A stretch of DNA of 64,000 bases from Vandiemenella viatica (lineage: Eukaryota > Arthropoda > Insecta > Orthoptera > Morabidae). Positions 11,372 to 21,943 of the stretch are shown here, one piece after another. The stretch spans positions 147,283,283 to 147,347,282 of the forward strand of contig CM061921.1 of assembly GCA_031002005.1 (NCBI GenBank), in the 5' to 3' direction. The number at the start of each line of letters is the position of its first letter. The first letter of the stretch is position 1. The notes beneath the pieces are model-generated. The model was not told the DNA's origin, did no database searches, and saw nothing but the letters and a program-made list of their open reading frames with translations. The position numbers and the translations under genes are program-made.

Positions 11372-11640
11372 TCGGGGGTAATAAATGCGCTACAGTCGCC
11401 AATGTTGCGTTAAGACTCCGCCACACTCGATCGGGAAAGTACTGCTCCCCTCGTAACGACAGTCCTGATTGCAGCTTTTAGGCGAGTTCCCGTTATCTTG
11501 GCGAATGCTGGGACGGTCCCCCATTTTCTCCTTAAGAACACGTTTCACAAACAGAAATACGCTGATAATACACAACGCAAGGTTACACGTTTAGCAGACA
11601 GATGGCAGCACAAACATTCCTCCTGTAGGTTAAATGCTAC
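11372..11640 (+). mobile_element. SINE-B copy 1
   Basis: Second dispersed short repeat, shared with 30085-30372 (reverse) and 55163-55400. Common blocks: CAGTCCTGATTG, GGCGAATGCTGGGACGGTCC, a TTTCACAAACA-like stretch and GCAGACAGATGGCA. The best head (copy 3) has TGGCCGAGTGTTAAGGCGC, a tRNA-type A-box, so the family is probably tRNA-derived. Confidence 0.65.
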
Positions 11641-11772
11641 AGGTGTCTAAAATACGGTTCCAGTTCGGGCAGGACACAGCTCTTCCCCCTCCCCCTCTCC
11701 CCCGTGATTCTCATTGGCCGCCTGTGTAGAAACGGGGGACCAGTGTAGCGTGGTACTTAAGTGGCCCTAATA

Positions 11773-12363
11773 TACAGGGTGTTACAAAAAGGTACAGCCA
11801 AACTTTCAGGAAACATTCCTCACACACAAAGAAAATATGTTAAGTGGACATGTGTCCGGAAACGCTTACTTTCCATGTTAGAGCTAATTTTAGTTTCGTT
11901 AGTATGTACTGTACTGTACGGACCAATTCCATAGCCCCCACGCTCTCCTGACCTCAACCCTCTTGACTTCCATTTATGGGGGCATTTGAAAGCCCTTGTC
12001 TACGCAACCCCGGTACCAAATGTAGAGACTCTTCGTGCTCGTATTGTGGACGGCTGTGATACAATACGCCATTCTCCAGGGCTGCATCAGGGATTCCATG
12101 CGACGGAGGGTGGATGCATGTATCCTCGCTAACGGAGGACATTTTGAACATTTCCTGTAACAAAGTGTTTGAAGTCACGCTGGTACGTTCTGTTGCTGTG
12201 TGTTTCCATTCCATGTTTAATGTGATTTGAAGACAAGTAATAAAATGAGCTCTAACATGGAAAGTAAGCGTTTCCGGACACATGTCCACATAACATTTTC
12301 TTTGTTTGTGTGTGAGGAATGTTTCCTGAAAGTTTGGCCGTACCTTTTTTGTAACACCCTGTA
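11773..12363 (+). mobile_element. Mariner-like element 1, internally deleted
   Basis: 591-bp element with ends TACAGGGTGTTAC and terminal inverted repeats extending about 115-120 bp (shared landmarks TTTCAGGAAACATTCCTCAC and GGAAACGCTTACTTTCC). TA duplications lie at 11771-11772 and 12364-12365, the second also being the first two bases of the next element. Only the transposase 3' end survives inside. Confidence 0.85.
11938..12160 (+). pseudogene. Mariner-superfamily transposase C-terminal remnant
   Basis: Reads PRSPDLNPLDFHLWGHLKAL, the region of the last catalytic Asp in mariner-type transposases, then VYATPVPNVETLRARIVDG. A one-base frameshift follows, after which MRRRVDACILANGGHFEHFL ends at a stop (12158-12160). 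The N-terminus and the other catalytic residues were lost in the internal deletion. Confidence 0.8.
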
Positions 12364-13006
12364 TACAGGGTGTTAGTGTATATTTTTAATAATATGCATC
12401 AAAATAAAGACAAATGTTTCTCAAACATTGGGTCGAAATGTTAATAACAGGTCCACAATGTGACGCTCGTCCACGGAAATGCGTGCATCAGTCCTTCGGC
12501 GAAAGGAATCGCGCACTCTTTGAATCTGTCTTGGTTGGATCTGTACGTGATGACATGCATTGAAGCCGTACAGGACCAAGATAGTTTCAGAGCGCTCGAT
12601 TCCTTACGCCTATGGGCTGAGACATACTTTGCTGAGGGCGGGCGTTGGATTGCGGACCTGTTATTAACTCCGAAAGTATGCGTTTGCGACCCAATGATTG
12701 TGAGAGATTTTTTTTGTAACAGTTTAACGTCCCTTTTTAACAACGTGGTCTTTAGAGACGGGAAAGGATGGGGGCAAGGAATGGGAAGGAATTCGGCCAT
12801 GGCCTTTTGAAGGAAGCATCCCGGCATTCACCTGGAGTGATTTGGGGAAACCATGGAAAACCCAAATCTGGATGCCCGGACGGGGATTCAAACCGCCGTC
12901 CTCCCGAATGCGAGGCCAGAACGCTATCCGTTACACCACCACGCTCGGTGACATTTTTGTCTTATTTTGATGCATATCCCCTAAAATATTTTTTTAACAC
13001 CCTGTA
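12364..13006. mobile_element. Mariner-like element 2, abutting element 1
   Basis: Ends read TACAGGGTGTTAGTG and, from the other side, TACAGGGTGTTAAAAA. A subterminal ATATGCATCAAAATAA is shared by both ends. It starts at the last base of element 1, giving the junction CCCTGTATACAGGG. No recognisable transposase remains. A SINE-A copy lies inside (12708-12949). The right flank is CA rather than TA, so the right-hand duplication has decayed or the boundary is slightly off. Confidence 0.75.
12708..12949 (-). mobile_element. SINE-A copy 3, subfamily A2, nested in mariner element 2
   Basis: Near full-length, reverse-oriented, with tRNA head at about 12949. Its tail differs from most copies: instead of the GAGGCATAAAGCC ending it has a GACGTTAAACTGTTA-type ending (here GTTTAACGTCC on the plus strand). 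The same A2 tail occurs at copies 5, 8, 18 and 22. Confidence 0.88.
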
Positions 13007-13009
13007 CAT

Positions 13010-14110
13010 ATGAGAGAGTAAAAATGTTTGTTCAAAAAGACACTAGTCACTGTTGCAGGTGAAGGTGATGAAATCAGCAGTGTATGGAGATGGGAAGCTT
13101 ACTCGATAACATTGGCAAACTGAGACTGTACCTTGTACGGCGGGATAAGTGTTATGTCATGTACGTACAACTCTCAGATAAGATAGCGCTCCGCTGCAGA
13201 TACAGTTGTAACAGAACGACCCTGGGAATCGACGGAAATTTTAAATGCGATCTGCAATATGGTTTTCAGTTTTGGCTTTCAGGAATTTGAAAGCATACAT
13301 GTTAGTACGAGGACTATAATTGGCTATGCTGTTCGCGAACTATAACATGAAGTGTCACGAAAATAGTGCGATTATAACGCACTGTAACACTTGGGCATTA
13401 TTTGAAGGAAATATAAAGTCGAGCCTTTGATTTGGAGCATTTTTTAAAATTGAGCAACTTGACCAGCTGCGTTTCTCCACGGCTAACTTTCAAATGTCAG
13501 GTCAAAAACACTAACGTGCGCCCCTTATATTTACTTCTATATGTATAAAAATCTTCTACGTCCCACAGAATGAAATTTTTGGAAGCGAAAGAATTGAGTA
13601 ATAAAAAAAGTATACAGAAGGGATAGAAATCGTTGAGGGTTAGTGAAGGACGTTTGTAAAGAACTTGAATTACAGTACATTAATACTTCTATATAAAGCG
13701 TGAGAAAGACTTCTTTCTTTAATACCTGTACTCTATTTATTTTTACACAAATGAATCGTAGACATGAACTTTACAACTTCAGTTCTCTAAAGAAAAATCC
13801 GATATCGATTTGATTTGACCTCTGTAAGATGGAGAAAGGTTCCGTCATAGCATTTTACAGTAAAAATGTAAACTCACCAATGTAATGTGTGTATTAATTC
13901 ATTATTAAATCACGAATTTTATACTGCAATTTAGTATGACACCAAGAGTTCTTCAGTGGAGGTTTCATCACGGTTGAGACGTGCGTTTTTTTCAATGCAA
14001 GAAAAAGATTTAACTGCTTAAGATTTTTAGAAGGGTACTTTTCTTGTTTATTAAGTTTTAAGATCGTTATTCTGAAGCTTGGAGACCAAAAGGAAACACT
14101 TTGACCTTAC
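13010..14110. other. No recognisable feature
   Basis: AT-rich DNA without domain-bearing frames or repeats shared with the window. Confidence 0.4.
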
Positions 14111-14111
14111 A

Positions 14112-14306
14112 TCGTTCACGAACACTCGCAGAGGGAGGACACAGGTTCTAATCCCCGTCCAGCCATTCACATTTCAGTTTTACATGGTCTCTCAAAATCA
14201 CTAGACCAGTGCCGAGATGGTTCGTCCAAAAGGCCATGGCCTGCCCCTTACGCCAGTCCTTTTCGTATCTAATGACCTCTACGTGTGAGAGGCGTAAAGC
14301 AAAAAA
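14112..14306 (+). mobile_element. SINE-A copy 4, old and diverged
   Basis: Recognisable by GGTTCTAATCC (mutated B-box), AAAAGGCCATGGCC and GAGAGGCGTAAAGC. It ends in an A-run followed by (AAT)n at 14307-14326. Confidence 0.75.
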
Positions 14307-14326
14307 ATAATAATAATAATAATAAT
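14307..14326. repeat. (AAT)n microsatellite
   Basis: About seven TAA units grown from the A-rich tail of SINE-A copy 4. Confidence 0.85.
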
Positions 14327-14339
14327 TAAAAACTCTACC

Positions 14340-15034
14340 TGATCGAAGGCGTTTACTGGGTGTTCAAATAAAATAACGTAATGTATTTAATCCAATATTT
14401 CTGTTGAATTTACAGAGACGTTTGTCATTAAAGATGCCTCTACGATTTATAAGAATTATTGCTTCCAGTAATACTTGTAAAAATGTTACTAAATAGTTTT
14501 TCACTTAGATTTACGATTCCGTTTGAAATTTGTATTGTAAATACCATGCCATTTAGTTCAGTGTTTTTTTTTTTTTTTTTTCATCCCAATCGGAATTTAT
14601 GGCTTAGAATTGTTACCGAGTCAGTTTTGTTATATTTTACTCCTATACTGGAAGGCCTGGTTCAGAAACTGATTTAAAATTGTAAATTCTATTTCATTAT
14701 AACTCTGGTATCACGAATCTATGTATGGGAGTGGTCTAACGTCTTGCAATTAGCAATACATTACACTTCCAGCTTGAAAGTATCTTTCATACAATTTTAT
14801 TTTTTACTATGTGGGTAATGGAGGACGGGCTACAAACGCGAGCCCTGTACAGGCATTCTTCATAGCAGACATTTATAATTATGATTTACAATGTTCTTAA
14901 AACTATGTCCGTTAGCCCACTGAAGCTCAGAATTGGTCATTTTGTACTTTTTTTGATTCAACGTGATCAACTCTACTCTTGTGCATGCGTTTACGATATT
15001 TTTGAATAATTTCGCACTCTTATACCTAGACAGT
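14340..15034. other. No recognisable feature
   Basis: Contains a T-run at about 14563-14581. Small domainless frames only. Confidence 0.35.
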
Positions 15035-15036
15035 TT

Positions 15037-15218
15037 CCCGTCCGGGCATCCAGATTTGGGTTTTCCATGGTTTCCCAAATCACTCCAGGCAAATGCCGGG
15101 ATGCTTCCTTCAAAAGGCCATGGCCGAATTCCTTCCCATTCCTTGCCCCCTCCCCCCATCCTTTCCAGTCTCTAAAGAACTCGCTGTTAGAAAGACGTTA
15201 AACAGGTTTAAAAAAAAC
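15037..15218 (+). mobile_element. SINE-A copy 5, subfamily A2, 5' truncated
   Basis: Starts after the B-box at CCCGTCCGGGCATCC, as expected of incomplete reverse transcription. The body is well conserved and the A2 tail (GACGTTAAACAGGTTTAAA) is present. Confidence 0.82.
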
Positions 15219-15273
15219 CTAGACAGTTTGTCCGCATACACAAGTTTCACAACTTTAGTTAAAATTATTCAAT

Positions 15274-15292
15274 ATATATATATATATATATA
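15274..15292. repeat. (TA)n microsatellite
   Basis: Short alternating TA tract of about nine units. Confidence 0.8.
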
Positions 15293-15499
15293 TCCTTGAT
15301 ATTACGCTGTACTACGTAGATAGTAGTGTAGAAGATGATTTCAACTGCATCTCGCATAAGGTTCTATCGCATTAGAATCCACATAGACATACTAATATTG
15401 TCGCACATCGCAAAACACTATTTCTCCTCCCGCTCTCCCCGCGTCGGGTGATGTAATAGCGCCCTTACGTTGTGCTATTTGATGTAAGTGTATTTACGT

Positions 15500-15745
15500 T
15501 TTACTGCTAGTGTATGAGTGGATTTTTGCGTTGTGAATGCGTGAAACGTGTAAAAATATTCCGTGCCAGCCCATTCAGGCAAACGGGCCGTCTAACTTGG
15601 CGTCCCCCCATCCGACGGACGAATCAAGTGTCACATGCCCTCGCTCTATACGCACTGCGAAGAGGTTTGGTATTTTATCTAGGATTTTGCGGCAGTCTTG
15701 TGATTAGAAATTGTCTGCTGCCAGGTCATGATGAAAATTTCTTCA
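15500..15745 (+). repeat. Dispersed repeat family D, copy 2
   Basis: Colinear with 19975-20235: TTGCGTTGTGAATGCGTGAAA, GCCCATTCAGGC, CCGACGGACGAATCA, ATGCCCTCGCTCTATACGC, GAAGAGGTTTGG, and TGATTAGAAATTGT near the end. Confidence 0.65.
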
Positions 15746-16049
15746 AACGCTAGGAGTGTAACCAGGTAACCCGTATCATGCGCCAGGCACCATCACAGTG
15801 CCACAAGCGAGCCAACAGAGATGGTACCTTAATTTTAGGCATTATATATTAGCGTGCGGTTTGTAGAATCTCTTGGTACGTGGTTGCAACAGTATGCCAA
15901 ACGTATCTATACATTACATTATAATAGATAATAATCTAAAAAAAAAAAGGTATGAAAAAGTGGACATAAACTGTCGAAACGTAGCCACTGAATTTTTGCG
16001 CGAGTTCTCTAAGGGAAATGAAGAAATAAATTTGGAGTATTAGTAATTA

Positions 16050-16406
16050 GGGAGCGTGCACAAACTACGTGGCTCGGCCCAAGGGGGGGGGGTAGGGGTT
16101 AGCTGGAAGGCTACGCTGGGCTACGTGGTGGGAGGGTGGGTTCTGTGCCAGGCCACGTAGCTTTACTTTCATAACATTTTTCACAGTTAAAATGAGGAAC
16201 GGAACTCAAAACACCATGTTAATATTTATTTCCTTCAGTTAATTATCTCCGTATATAATTTGCAATAGTCTGACAAGAGAAAACGGTACAAAATGTCTTC
16301 TGGAATCAAAAGGGAAAAGAGCTATGTGTTACGTGGGGTAGGTGGGGGGGGGGGAAGGGGGTTCCCAGGAGGCAAAAATGGAGCTACGTGGTTTATGCAC
16401 GCTCCC
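16050..16406 (-). mobile_element. MITE-M copy 2, best-preserved ends
   Basis: 357 bp. It starts GGGAGCGTGCACAAACTACG and ends with the near-complement GGTTTATGCACGCTCCC, flanked by a perfect TTA duplication (16047-16049, 16407-16409). Inverted relative to copy 1. G-rich blocks lie near both ends. No frame of note. Confidence 0.9.
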
Positions 16407-16409
16407 TTA

Positions 16410-17374
16410 CTTGTCAAAGATACTGAAATTTGATACATGTGCCAAAGTCTGTGCAGAAACCTATATATTTCGATTGAACATCAGGTCTTTGTACAGTACG
16501 TATTGGACATCACTAGTATGAACCTACAACCCTGGACAAGTTGAATTTCGCTTTAATGAGGTTCCGAAGTGATTTTTTTGAGTGATGTCCATGATGTCGC
16601 ACAATAGAGTATCTGAAGCATAAAGTATTCGACTGATGCTTGTCGCACGTTGGGATATACTTAAATGGCTTCCACCACGAATTTCGTTTCTCTGTTTATA
16701 CTCGCGCTGATCGTGCTAAAATCGCGTGTCAAGTGGGGATTAGAGAAAAGTGCGACCAGTCGTCCAAGAGTGAAGGTGATCTCTGAATGTTTTTGACACC
16801 ATTCGTGGCGATCGGTCGTTTCCCAAAGGAGCTGATACGAGCTGTCGTTGGCGATGTTAGTTCTTTCCTAAATAAAAGTTGATCGCACACGTTCCCTTAG
16901 TGGGCTTCGTGAAGTGCCGACTGCAATGTGCCAATCTCTCCACGAAATCATATTGGGGCTCAAATACTAGAAATACGCCGTTTCCATGTGGTTATAGCTT
17001 CCGGAATCCTCCGCTTGGTGATTTAAGCTAAAATGCGGTCACAGCAGTAATGGGGTTGCAAAGAGGCGGCATTTTTTTTATTGGTTCCTGCGAGCTTCAG
17101 CGTTTTTAGCGGGAGTGAATGGCAGTTTTATCACGCCAAGGATATTAAGAGATTTTGCATTGACTGGAAATCCTATAAGCTCCATCGGACCTTGCGTGTG
17201 CGAGCTATGCCCATTGAAAATTGACTGTAATTTTGATTTCGGTGGATATGGTGGAGTTTTGGCAAATACTAAAACACACTTACGTATTTCCCCAGATTAA
17301 TGAACCAAAGCGACCCGGTATCGTCATTATAGACGGGTTCATGTAAAAATCTATTAATATATTCCCCTGTTCTT
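16410..17374. other. No recognisable feature
   Basis: No gene found, and no repeat shared with the rest of the window. Confidence 0.4.
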
Positions 17375-17500
17375 GAAGAGGCCGCGGGATCAAATCCCCA
17401 TCCGGCCATCCAGATTTTGGTTTTCTGTGGTTTCCCTACAGGCTGGGATGGTTCCTTCCATTCTTTCCCCTCCCTTAATCCTATCTCGGCTCCAACGATC
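17375..17500 (+). mobile_element. SINE-A copy 6, decayed
   Basis: A mutated B-box (GGATCAAATCCCC) and the body CCATCCAGATTTTGGTTTTC remain. The 3' half is shortened and has no clear tail. Confidence 0.65.
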
Positions 17501-17876
17501 CTGAAAAAGTCGTAAGGGTGGGAGAAAACACTGCCACAGTTCTTTACGAAAAGAATGGTAGATGAAGACCAGACAGTAAGTTTGGAAAAATAAATCGAAT
17601 TAGGAAACAATGAAAAATTGACATGTGAAACATTTAGCGATTTCCACTGTACTATTCTATTGACAGCTTCATGAAAAGAGATATGAAATTTTTGTTGTAA
17701 CTAAGAACAATCTGCTGACGCCCAAATAGTTTTTCTGTGTGCACAAAGTACAAAACTGATGTGAGAATAATGAAATGAATCAGAGCTGAAATACATATCA
17801 CGGAATCTGAAATTCCATGCCCATATAAATGGAGATGAAAGAAATTAAGTGTTTCAGAAACGGTGACCGATTTTGG

Positions 17877-18107
17877 TGGGTGAGCGGTAACTCTGTCCTC
17901 GCATTTGGGAGAAGGCGGGCGTGGGTTCGTATTCTCGTCCGAACATCCCGATCTGGGTTTTCCAAGGTTCCTCTAAATGGTTCCAGGAAAATGCCGGGGT
18001 GGTTCCTACAAAAGGCTAAGGCTCAATTCCTTCTCGTTCCTTGTTTCTCAGAGCTTTCCCGCATCTAATGTCCTCAACTTCTAAGAGGCATAAAGCCATA
18101 AAAAAAA
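17877..18107 (+). mobile_element. SINE-A copy 7
   Basis: Nearly complete: GGTGGGTGAGCGG head, GGGTTCGTATTC (mutated B-box), body, GAGGCATAAAGCCATAAA tail and A-run. More substitutions than average, so older. Confidence 0.85.
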
Positions 18108-18139
18108 CAAGGGTAGCACTTTTTACCCATTTAGACCTG

Positions 18140-18292
18140 ATCTACAGAAAGAGACAGAGGCAGTCAAATTTAACGTCGCTATCCGACTAAAAATCTAATT
18201 TGTGTTTGTCCTCACTCCATAGGTATGGGATTTAACTCGGGTGTTCTGGTACAGAATCTGATAGTTATGAATCGTGCCCCCTCGGCTCTCCC
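18140..18292 (+). repeat. Dispersed repeat family D, copy 3 (partial)
   Basis: The 3' half of family D: GTCCTCACTCCATAGG, GGGATTTAACTCGGG, AGAATCTGATAGTTATGAAT. It stops where SINE-A copy 8 begins. Confidence 0.6.
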
Positions 18293-18296
18293 ATAC

Positions 18297-18486
18297 TATT
18301 TTTTTAACTGCTTAACGTCTCTTAACAGCGAGGTCTTTAGAGACGGGAAAGGATGGGGGGCAAGGAATGGGATGGAATTCGGCCATGGCCTTTTGAAGGA
18401 AGCATCCCAGCATTTGCCTGGAGTGATTTGGGAAACCATGGAGAACCCAAATCTGGATGCCCGGAACCGCCGTCATCCCGAATGTC
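18297..18486 (-). mobile_element. SINE-A copy 8, subfamily A2, head truncated
   Basis: Reverse orientation with the A2 tail (TTAACGTCTCTTAACAGC on the plus strand) and a conserved body. The tRNA-like head is mostly gone. Confidence 0.83.
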
Positions 18487-18847
18487 TCCCATACTGCCCC
18501 AGTGGATGACGCCGGAAAGTATACTGGACCTTTGCAAGCTTTATCTATTTAACGCTTTTCACACAGTTTTTCTTTCAGTGGTTTTAGAGTATTGGCTGTA
18601 ATTCTGAAAGGACATCCAGTTCCGAATTTGGAAAACGTATTCACGTCAAAATAATTGCCCCGAAACAATTAAAAATTGAAAGAACCGATTGTGACAACTA
18701 ACTCCATATTTACACACTGATTTAAGTTGTTAGCGCGAATCCACGATGTAATGAAGTTGCAATGTAATGTCAGAAGGCTTTCGCTTTGGTATGACAGTCA
18801 CCTTTTAACGACTACCCGAGTCTAAGAAATTTAGTTTCATTTTCTTC

Positions 18848-19150
18848 ATCTACATCTACATCCATACTCTGCAATTCACAAACATTGTGGGTGGCAGGGG
18901 GTGCTAAGCACCATTGTTAATTCTGCGCGTTCCAATCCCGAATAGCACGAGGAAAGAAATAATACATAAAAGCATTAGTACGGCATCTTATTTCTCGAAT
19001 CTTATCCCTCAGGTCATTGCGACCCAAATAGGTTGGCGGAAGAAGTATCTCACTGCACTCGTTGGTCATAGAATTTCGCATATTCTCCAATAAATTCAAA
19101 CACAAATGACGTCTGTCTTCCAAACGTTCCCAGCCCAATCTATGTATCAA
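18848..19150 (-). pseudogene. Non-LTR retrotransposon 3' end (ORF2 C-terminus and 3' UTR)
   Basis: The minus-strand frame (18917-19150) reads like the end of a LINE ORF2 protein: LGWERLEDRRHLCLNLLENM near residues 5-24, then RCRTNAFMYYFFPRAIRDWN before the stop. Downstream is the 3' UTR block CATCTACATCTACATCCATA, a sequence I associate with dispersed insect retrotransposon ends. It is 5' truncated at about 19150, the normal outcome of target-primed reverse transcription. No RT or endonuclease domain remains. The clade is not assigned. Confidence 0.8.
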
Positions 19151-19189
19151 TTCTGTGACGCTTTCATAAGAGCTGTAGCAACTAGCTTG

Positions 19190-19421
19190 CAGCTTTACGC
19201 CTCGTTGATGACGTCGAGGTCATTTCAGATGTCAAAAGACTGTTGGAAAGGAGCGGGAAGGAATTTGGCCATGGCCTTTCTTATAAATCGTCCCGGAATT
19301 CGCCTGGAGTGATTTCGGGAAATCGTGGAAAATCAGAATCTGTATGGCCGGACAGGAATTCAAACCTGTATCCCTCCCGAATGCGAGGCCAGAGCGTTAC
19401 CTCTCAACCACCACGCCCGGT
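19190..19421 (-). mobile_element. SINE-A copy 9
   Basis: Reverse orientation. CTTTACGCCTCG marks its tail, GGAATTCAAACCTGTATCC the B-box region, CCACCACGCCCGG the head. Near full length. Confidence 0.85.
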
Positions 19422-19807
19422 AGGAAATTTAGTGACAGATTTTCTAAGTGAACGCTAAGGCAGTGGTAATGTAGAATTAAATATAGCACCGCGCAAAGAA
19501 CTACCAGTTTTAAACGTTTATAAGCGATTTGTAAGGTGACTTTAATAGTCTAATAAGACTACAGTCCATGTATCATGTATTGGGAAGTGAAAACTTTTTT
19601 GCGTCCAACGTGACTCTGAAATTATTTCAAGAAGCTTAGAAACATTCTTTATTGAACGCCTTGCCGTAATGAGAGCTTAGACGTTTACCTTGAGGAGGGG
19701 GAGGGGGGGAGGAGTGTTTGTCCTTTCTTTAGAACGTCCGGGAAAGTGAACTGAGGCGGGTTCCCGTTGCTTTCACCAGGGTGATAGTTTTCGTAAATGT
19801 TATTGCC

Positions 19808-19972
19808 GCTGGCTCGAAGCCCCGTCAGGGCATCCAGATTTGGATTTTCCATGGTTCCCCCAAATCACTCCAGGCCGAGGTGCTTCCTTCAAATTCCTTG
19901 TCACCAGTCGCATACCGCCTCTAATCACCTCGATGTCGACGAGGCGTAAAGCCATAAACAGAAATGTTATTG
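19808..19972 (+). mobile_element. SINE-A copy 10, truncated and shortened
   Basis: Begins just before GGGCATCCAGATTTGG. About 35 bp of the body (CCATGGCCGAATT region) are deleted. The tail GACGAGGCGTAAAGCCATAA is intact. Confidence 0.8.
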
Positions 19973-19974
19973 CA

Positions 19975-20235
19975 AGTGTAGATAGTGGGTGTGTACTCAG
20001 TTGTGTTTTGCATGAGAGATGAAAGAAGGGAGAGGGTGAAATACGGTACCGGCCCATTCAGGCCTACTCTTTCGAAAGATACAAAGAGCCGCCAAGCTTA
20101 ACATCCCCATGTGGCGGACCAATAACCATCAACAGTGTCGTATGTCCTCGCTCCATACGCACGGCGGAGAGGTTTGGAATTTAGCCCACGACTTCGGTGC
20201 ACAATCTGATGATTAGAAATTGTGCAGTACCACCT
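19975..20235 (+). repeat. Dispersed repeat family D, copy 4 (most complete)
   Basis: Reference copy for family D: GAGAGATGAAAGAAGGGAG, GGTACCGGCCCATTCAGGCC, GCCGCCAAGCTTAAC, GGCGGACCAATAACC, ATGTCCTCGCTCCATACGC, GGCGGAGAGGTTTGG, CTGATGATTAGAAATTGTGC. No open frame spans it. It could be the untranslated part of a larger unrecognised retroelement. Confidence 0.65.
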
Positions 20236-20254
20236 GTGGCCAAATCCTGATAAT

Positions 20255-20552
20255 AATTAAGTGGACAAAGTAAGAAATGAAAGTTTTGGAAATGATGGGC
20301 GAGGAAAGAAGTTTGTGGGAGAAGCTTACAGAAAGAAGAGACAGGCTGGCAGGTCATATTTTGACACATGCTGGATTGGTTAATTTGCTGGTGGAGGGAA
20401 CAGTCGAAGGTTAGAACTGTAGAGGAAGACAGATATTAGAACATATGAAGCAGATAATTGGGGACGTGGGTTGTAAGGGATATTTAGAGATGGAGAGGTT
20501 AGCACAAGATAGGAGGGGATGGAGGATTGCATCAAACCAGTCGAAAGACTGA
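20255..20552 (+). pseudogene. Non-LTR retrotransposon ORF2 C-terminal relic
   Basis: One frame (from 20287, with one internal stop) reads MMGEERSLWEKLTERRDRLA, GHILTHAGLVNLLVEGTVEG, then after the stop RGRQILEHMKQIIGDVG and DRRGWRIASNQSKD at the natural stop. This tail (H-x-GL...VEG...GRGR...ASNQS.D) is typical of the C-terminus of insect non-LTR retrotransposon polyproteins. RT and endonuclease domains are absent. Different family from 18848-19150. Confidence 0.75.
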
Positions 20553-20650
20553 TTTTTTGGGACTCGAACCCGCTGACCCCGTGCCACAGCAACTGCCTAT
20601 AACATAATTTCTAATTGCGCTTTACTACCTATCCCACCAAGGCATTTGTC
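20553..20650 (-). repeat. tRNA-like segment following a LINE 3' end
   Basis: On the minus strand GGGTTCGAGTCCC matches a B-box, and about 45 bp upstream GGGATAGGTAGTAAAGCGC could be an A-box. It lies directly after the LINE ORF2 stop in the opposite orientation. Weak; possibly an old SINE. Confidence 0.3.
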
Positions 20651-20659
20651 ACTGCTATA

Positions 20660-21178
20660 GGATGGGTAAAATCTATGAAATATCTTAATGTTGTATAGAG
20701 CTGATAGTTAGATTTTTAAGAATGTGTCCCCAAATGAAAAATTTAATCCTTCCATTTTTGTTTTGTTTTTTGTTGTGAACATGAAAAGAAGTTATTCTCT
20801 TTACTATCTGCAGTTTAAATACGGCTTTAAAACGATGTCAGGTAAATTAAACTGTGAAAATAATTGATTTATGAATGTCTTTACAGTCTGCAATGTCATT
20901 GGTGGGATACGTGAAGATAAAACTCCAGAAACTCGCTTGAACCAACAGTATTAAAACTAGCTTCATACAGTACACGTTATATGGCTCGAAGAATAACAGG
21001 CTGCACGGATTCTTGTTTAACTTTTGCCAAGTTCTCTTCGGTGTCCAGAAATAAAACTCGTACAGTTTCTTATAATTAGCAAAATTTTAAGCATAGTGAA
21101 GTTTCAAACATATCAGTGGATTTTAGCAGATTTTTTTTTCTCCTGAAGCGTCTCAGCATAACGCTGATAAGCCAATAC
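20660..21178. other. No recognisable feature
   Basis: AT-rich unique sequence with no credible gene. Confidence 0.35.
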
Positions 21179-21182
21179 AGTA

Positions 21183-21941
21183 TGATCACCTGCTTATTAG
21201 TGTGCTGGTTCATCCTTGGAGCACAATACAGCATTGATTCGGTATGGCATAGATTCGAAAACCCTTGTTAGGTTTCCGGAGTTGTCTGGCATCAGATGTC
21301 TACGCACATGTCACGCAATTTCCTTAAGTTTGTGGGCGCGGCAGCTGGGAACGATCATCTCGGAAACGGCGAAGCTGGTCGACTGTTCGCGTTCCACTGT
21401 AGTGAGCATCTATGCAGCGTGGTTGGACGGTGAAACCACGACTGGGAAACAAGGTGGTGGACGTCCACGCCCAAACACAGAACGTGTAAGGTGGAGGAGG
21501 CTTGCCTGCTCTGTAAAGCAGGATATGTGGCAGATCTGACAGCAATGTGTGCTCCGAAACACTTCCGACAGCAGAGTACAATGCTGGTGCTGGCACATCT
21601 GCCACAGATCGTCACATATCCCGCTTTACAGAGTGGCCAAGCCTCAGACCTCCACATTCTGAGGCGTGGACGTCCACCACCTTGTTACCCAGTCGTGGTT
21701 TCACCGTCCCTCAAGTACTCTGCATAGATGCTCACTACAGTAGCACGCTAACAGACGAACAGCCTCGCAGTTTCCGAAATGCTCGTTCCCAGATTCCTGG
21801 CTTCTTAATTTAGGGGAATTGCGTGACCTGTGCGTAGAAATCTGGTGCCAGACAACTCCGGAAACTAACAACCATGCCACGCCGTATCGCTGCTGTATTG
21901 CGCTTCAAAGATGAACCGACAAACTTATAAGCAGGTCATCA
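21183..21941. mobile_element. Second palindromic Tc1-like derivative
   Basis: 759-bp element with TA at both flanks (21181-21182, 21942-21943) and ends TGATCACCTGC / TGATGACCTGC. Two arms (about 21183-21530 and 21610-21941) are inverted copies with clear divergence. Each arm has a transposase C-terminal piece reading outward (right arm: GTGACCTGTGCGTAGAAATC to AACTTATAAGC) and an N-terminal helix-turn-helix piece reading inward. The catalytic core is missing. The C-terminal pieces match the relic at 37735-38515 closely in nucleotides, so that relic is probably from the parental family. Confidence 0.82.
21216..21539 (+). pseudogene. Tc1-type transposase N-terminal fragment (left arm)
   Basis: The open frame's last 60 residues carry the helix-turn-helix signature ISETAKLVDCSRSTVVSIY followed by GGGRPRPNTERVRWRRLACS, typical of Tc1-family DNA-binding domains. 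A mutated mirror copy reads on the minus strand in the right arm, from about 21810 to 21570. No catalytic Asp or Glu is present. The first 35 or so residues of the frame are antisense to the C-terminal piece and are not genuine. Confidence 0.78.
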
Positions 21942-21943
21942 TA

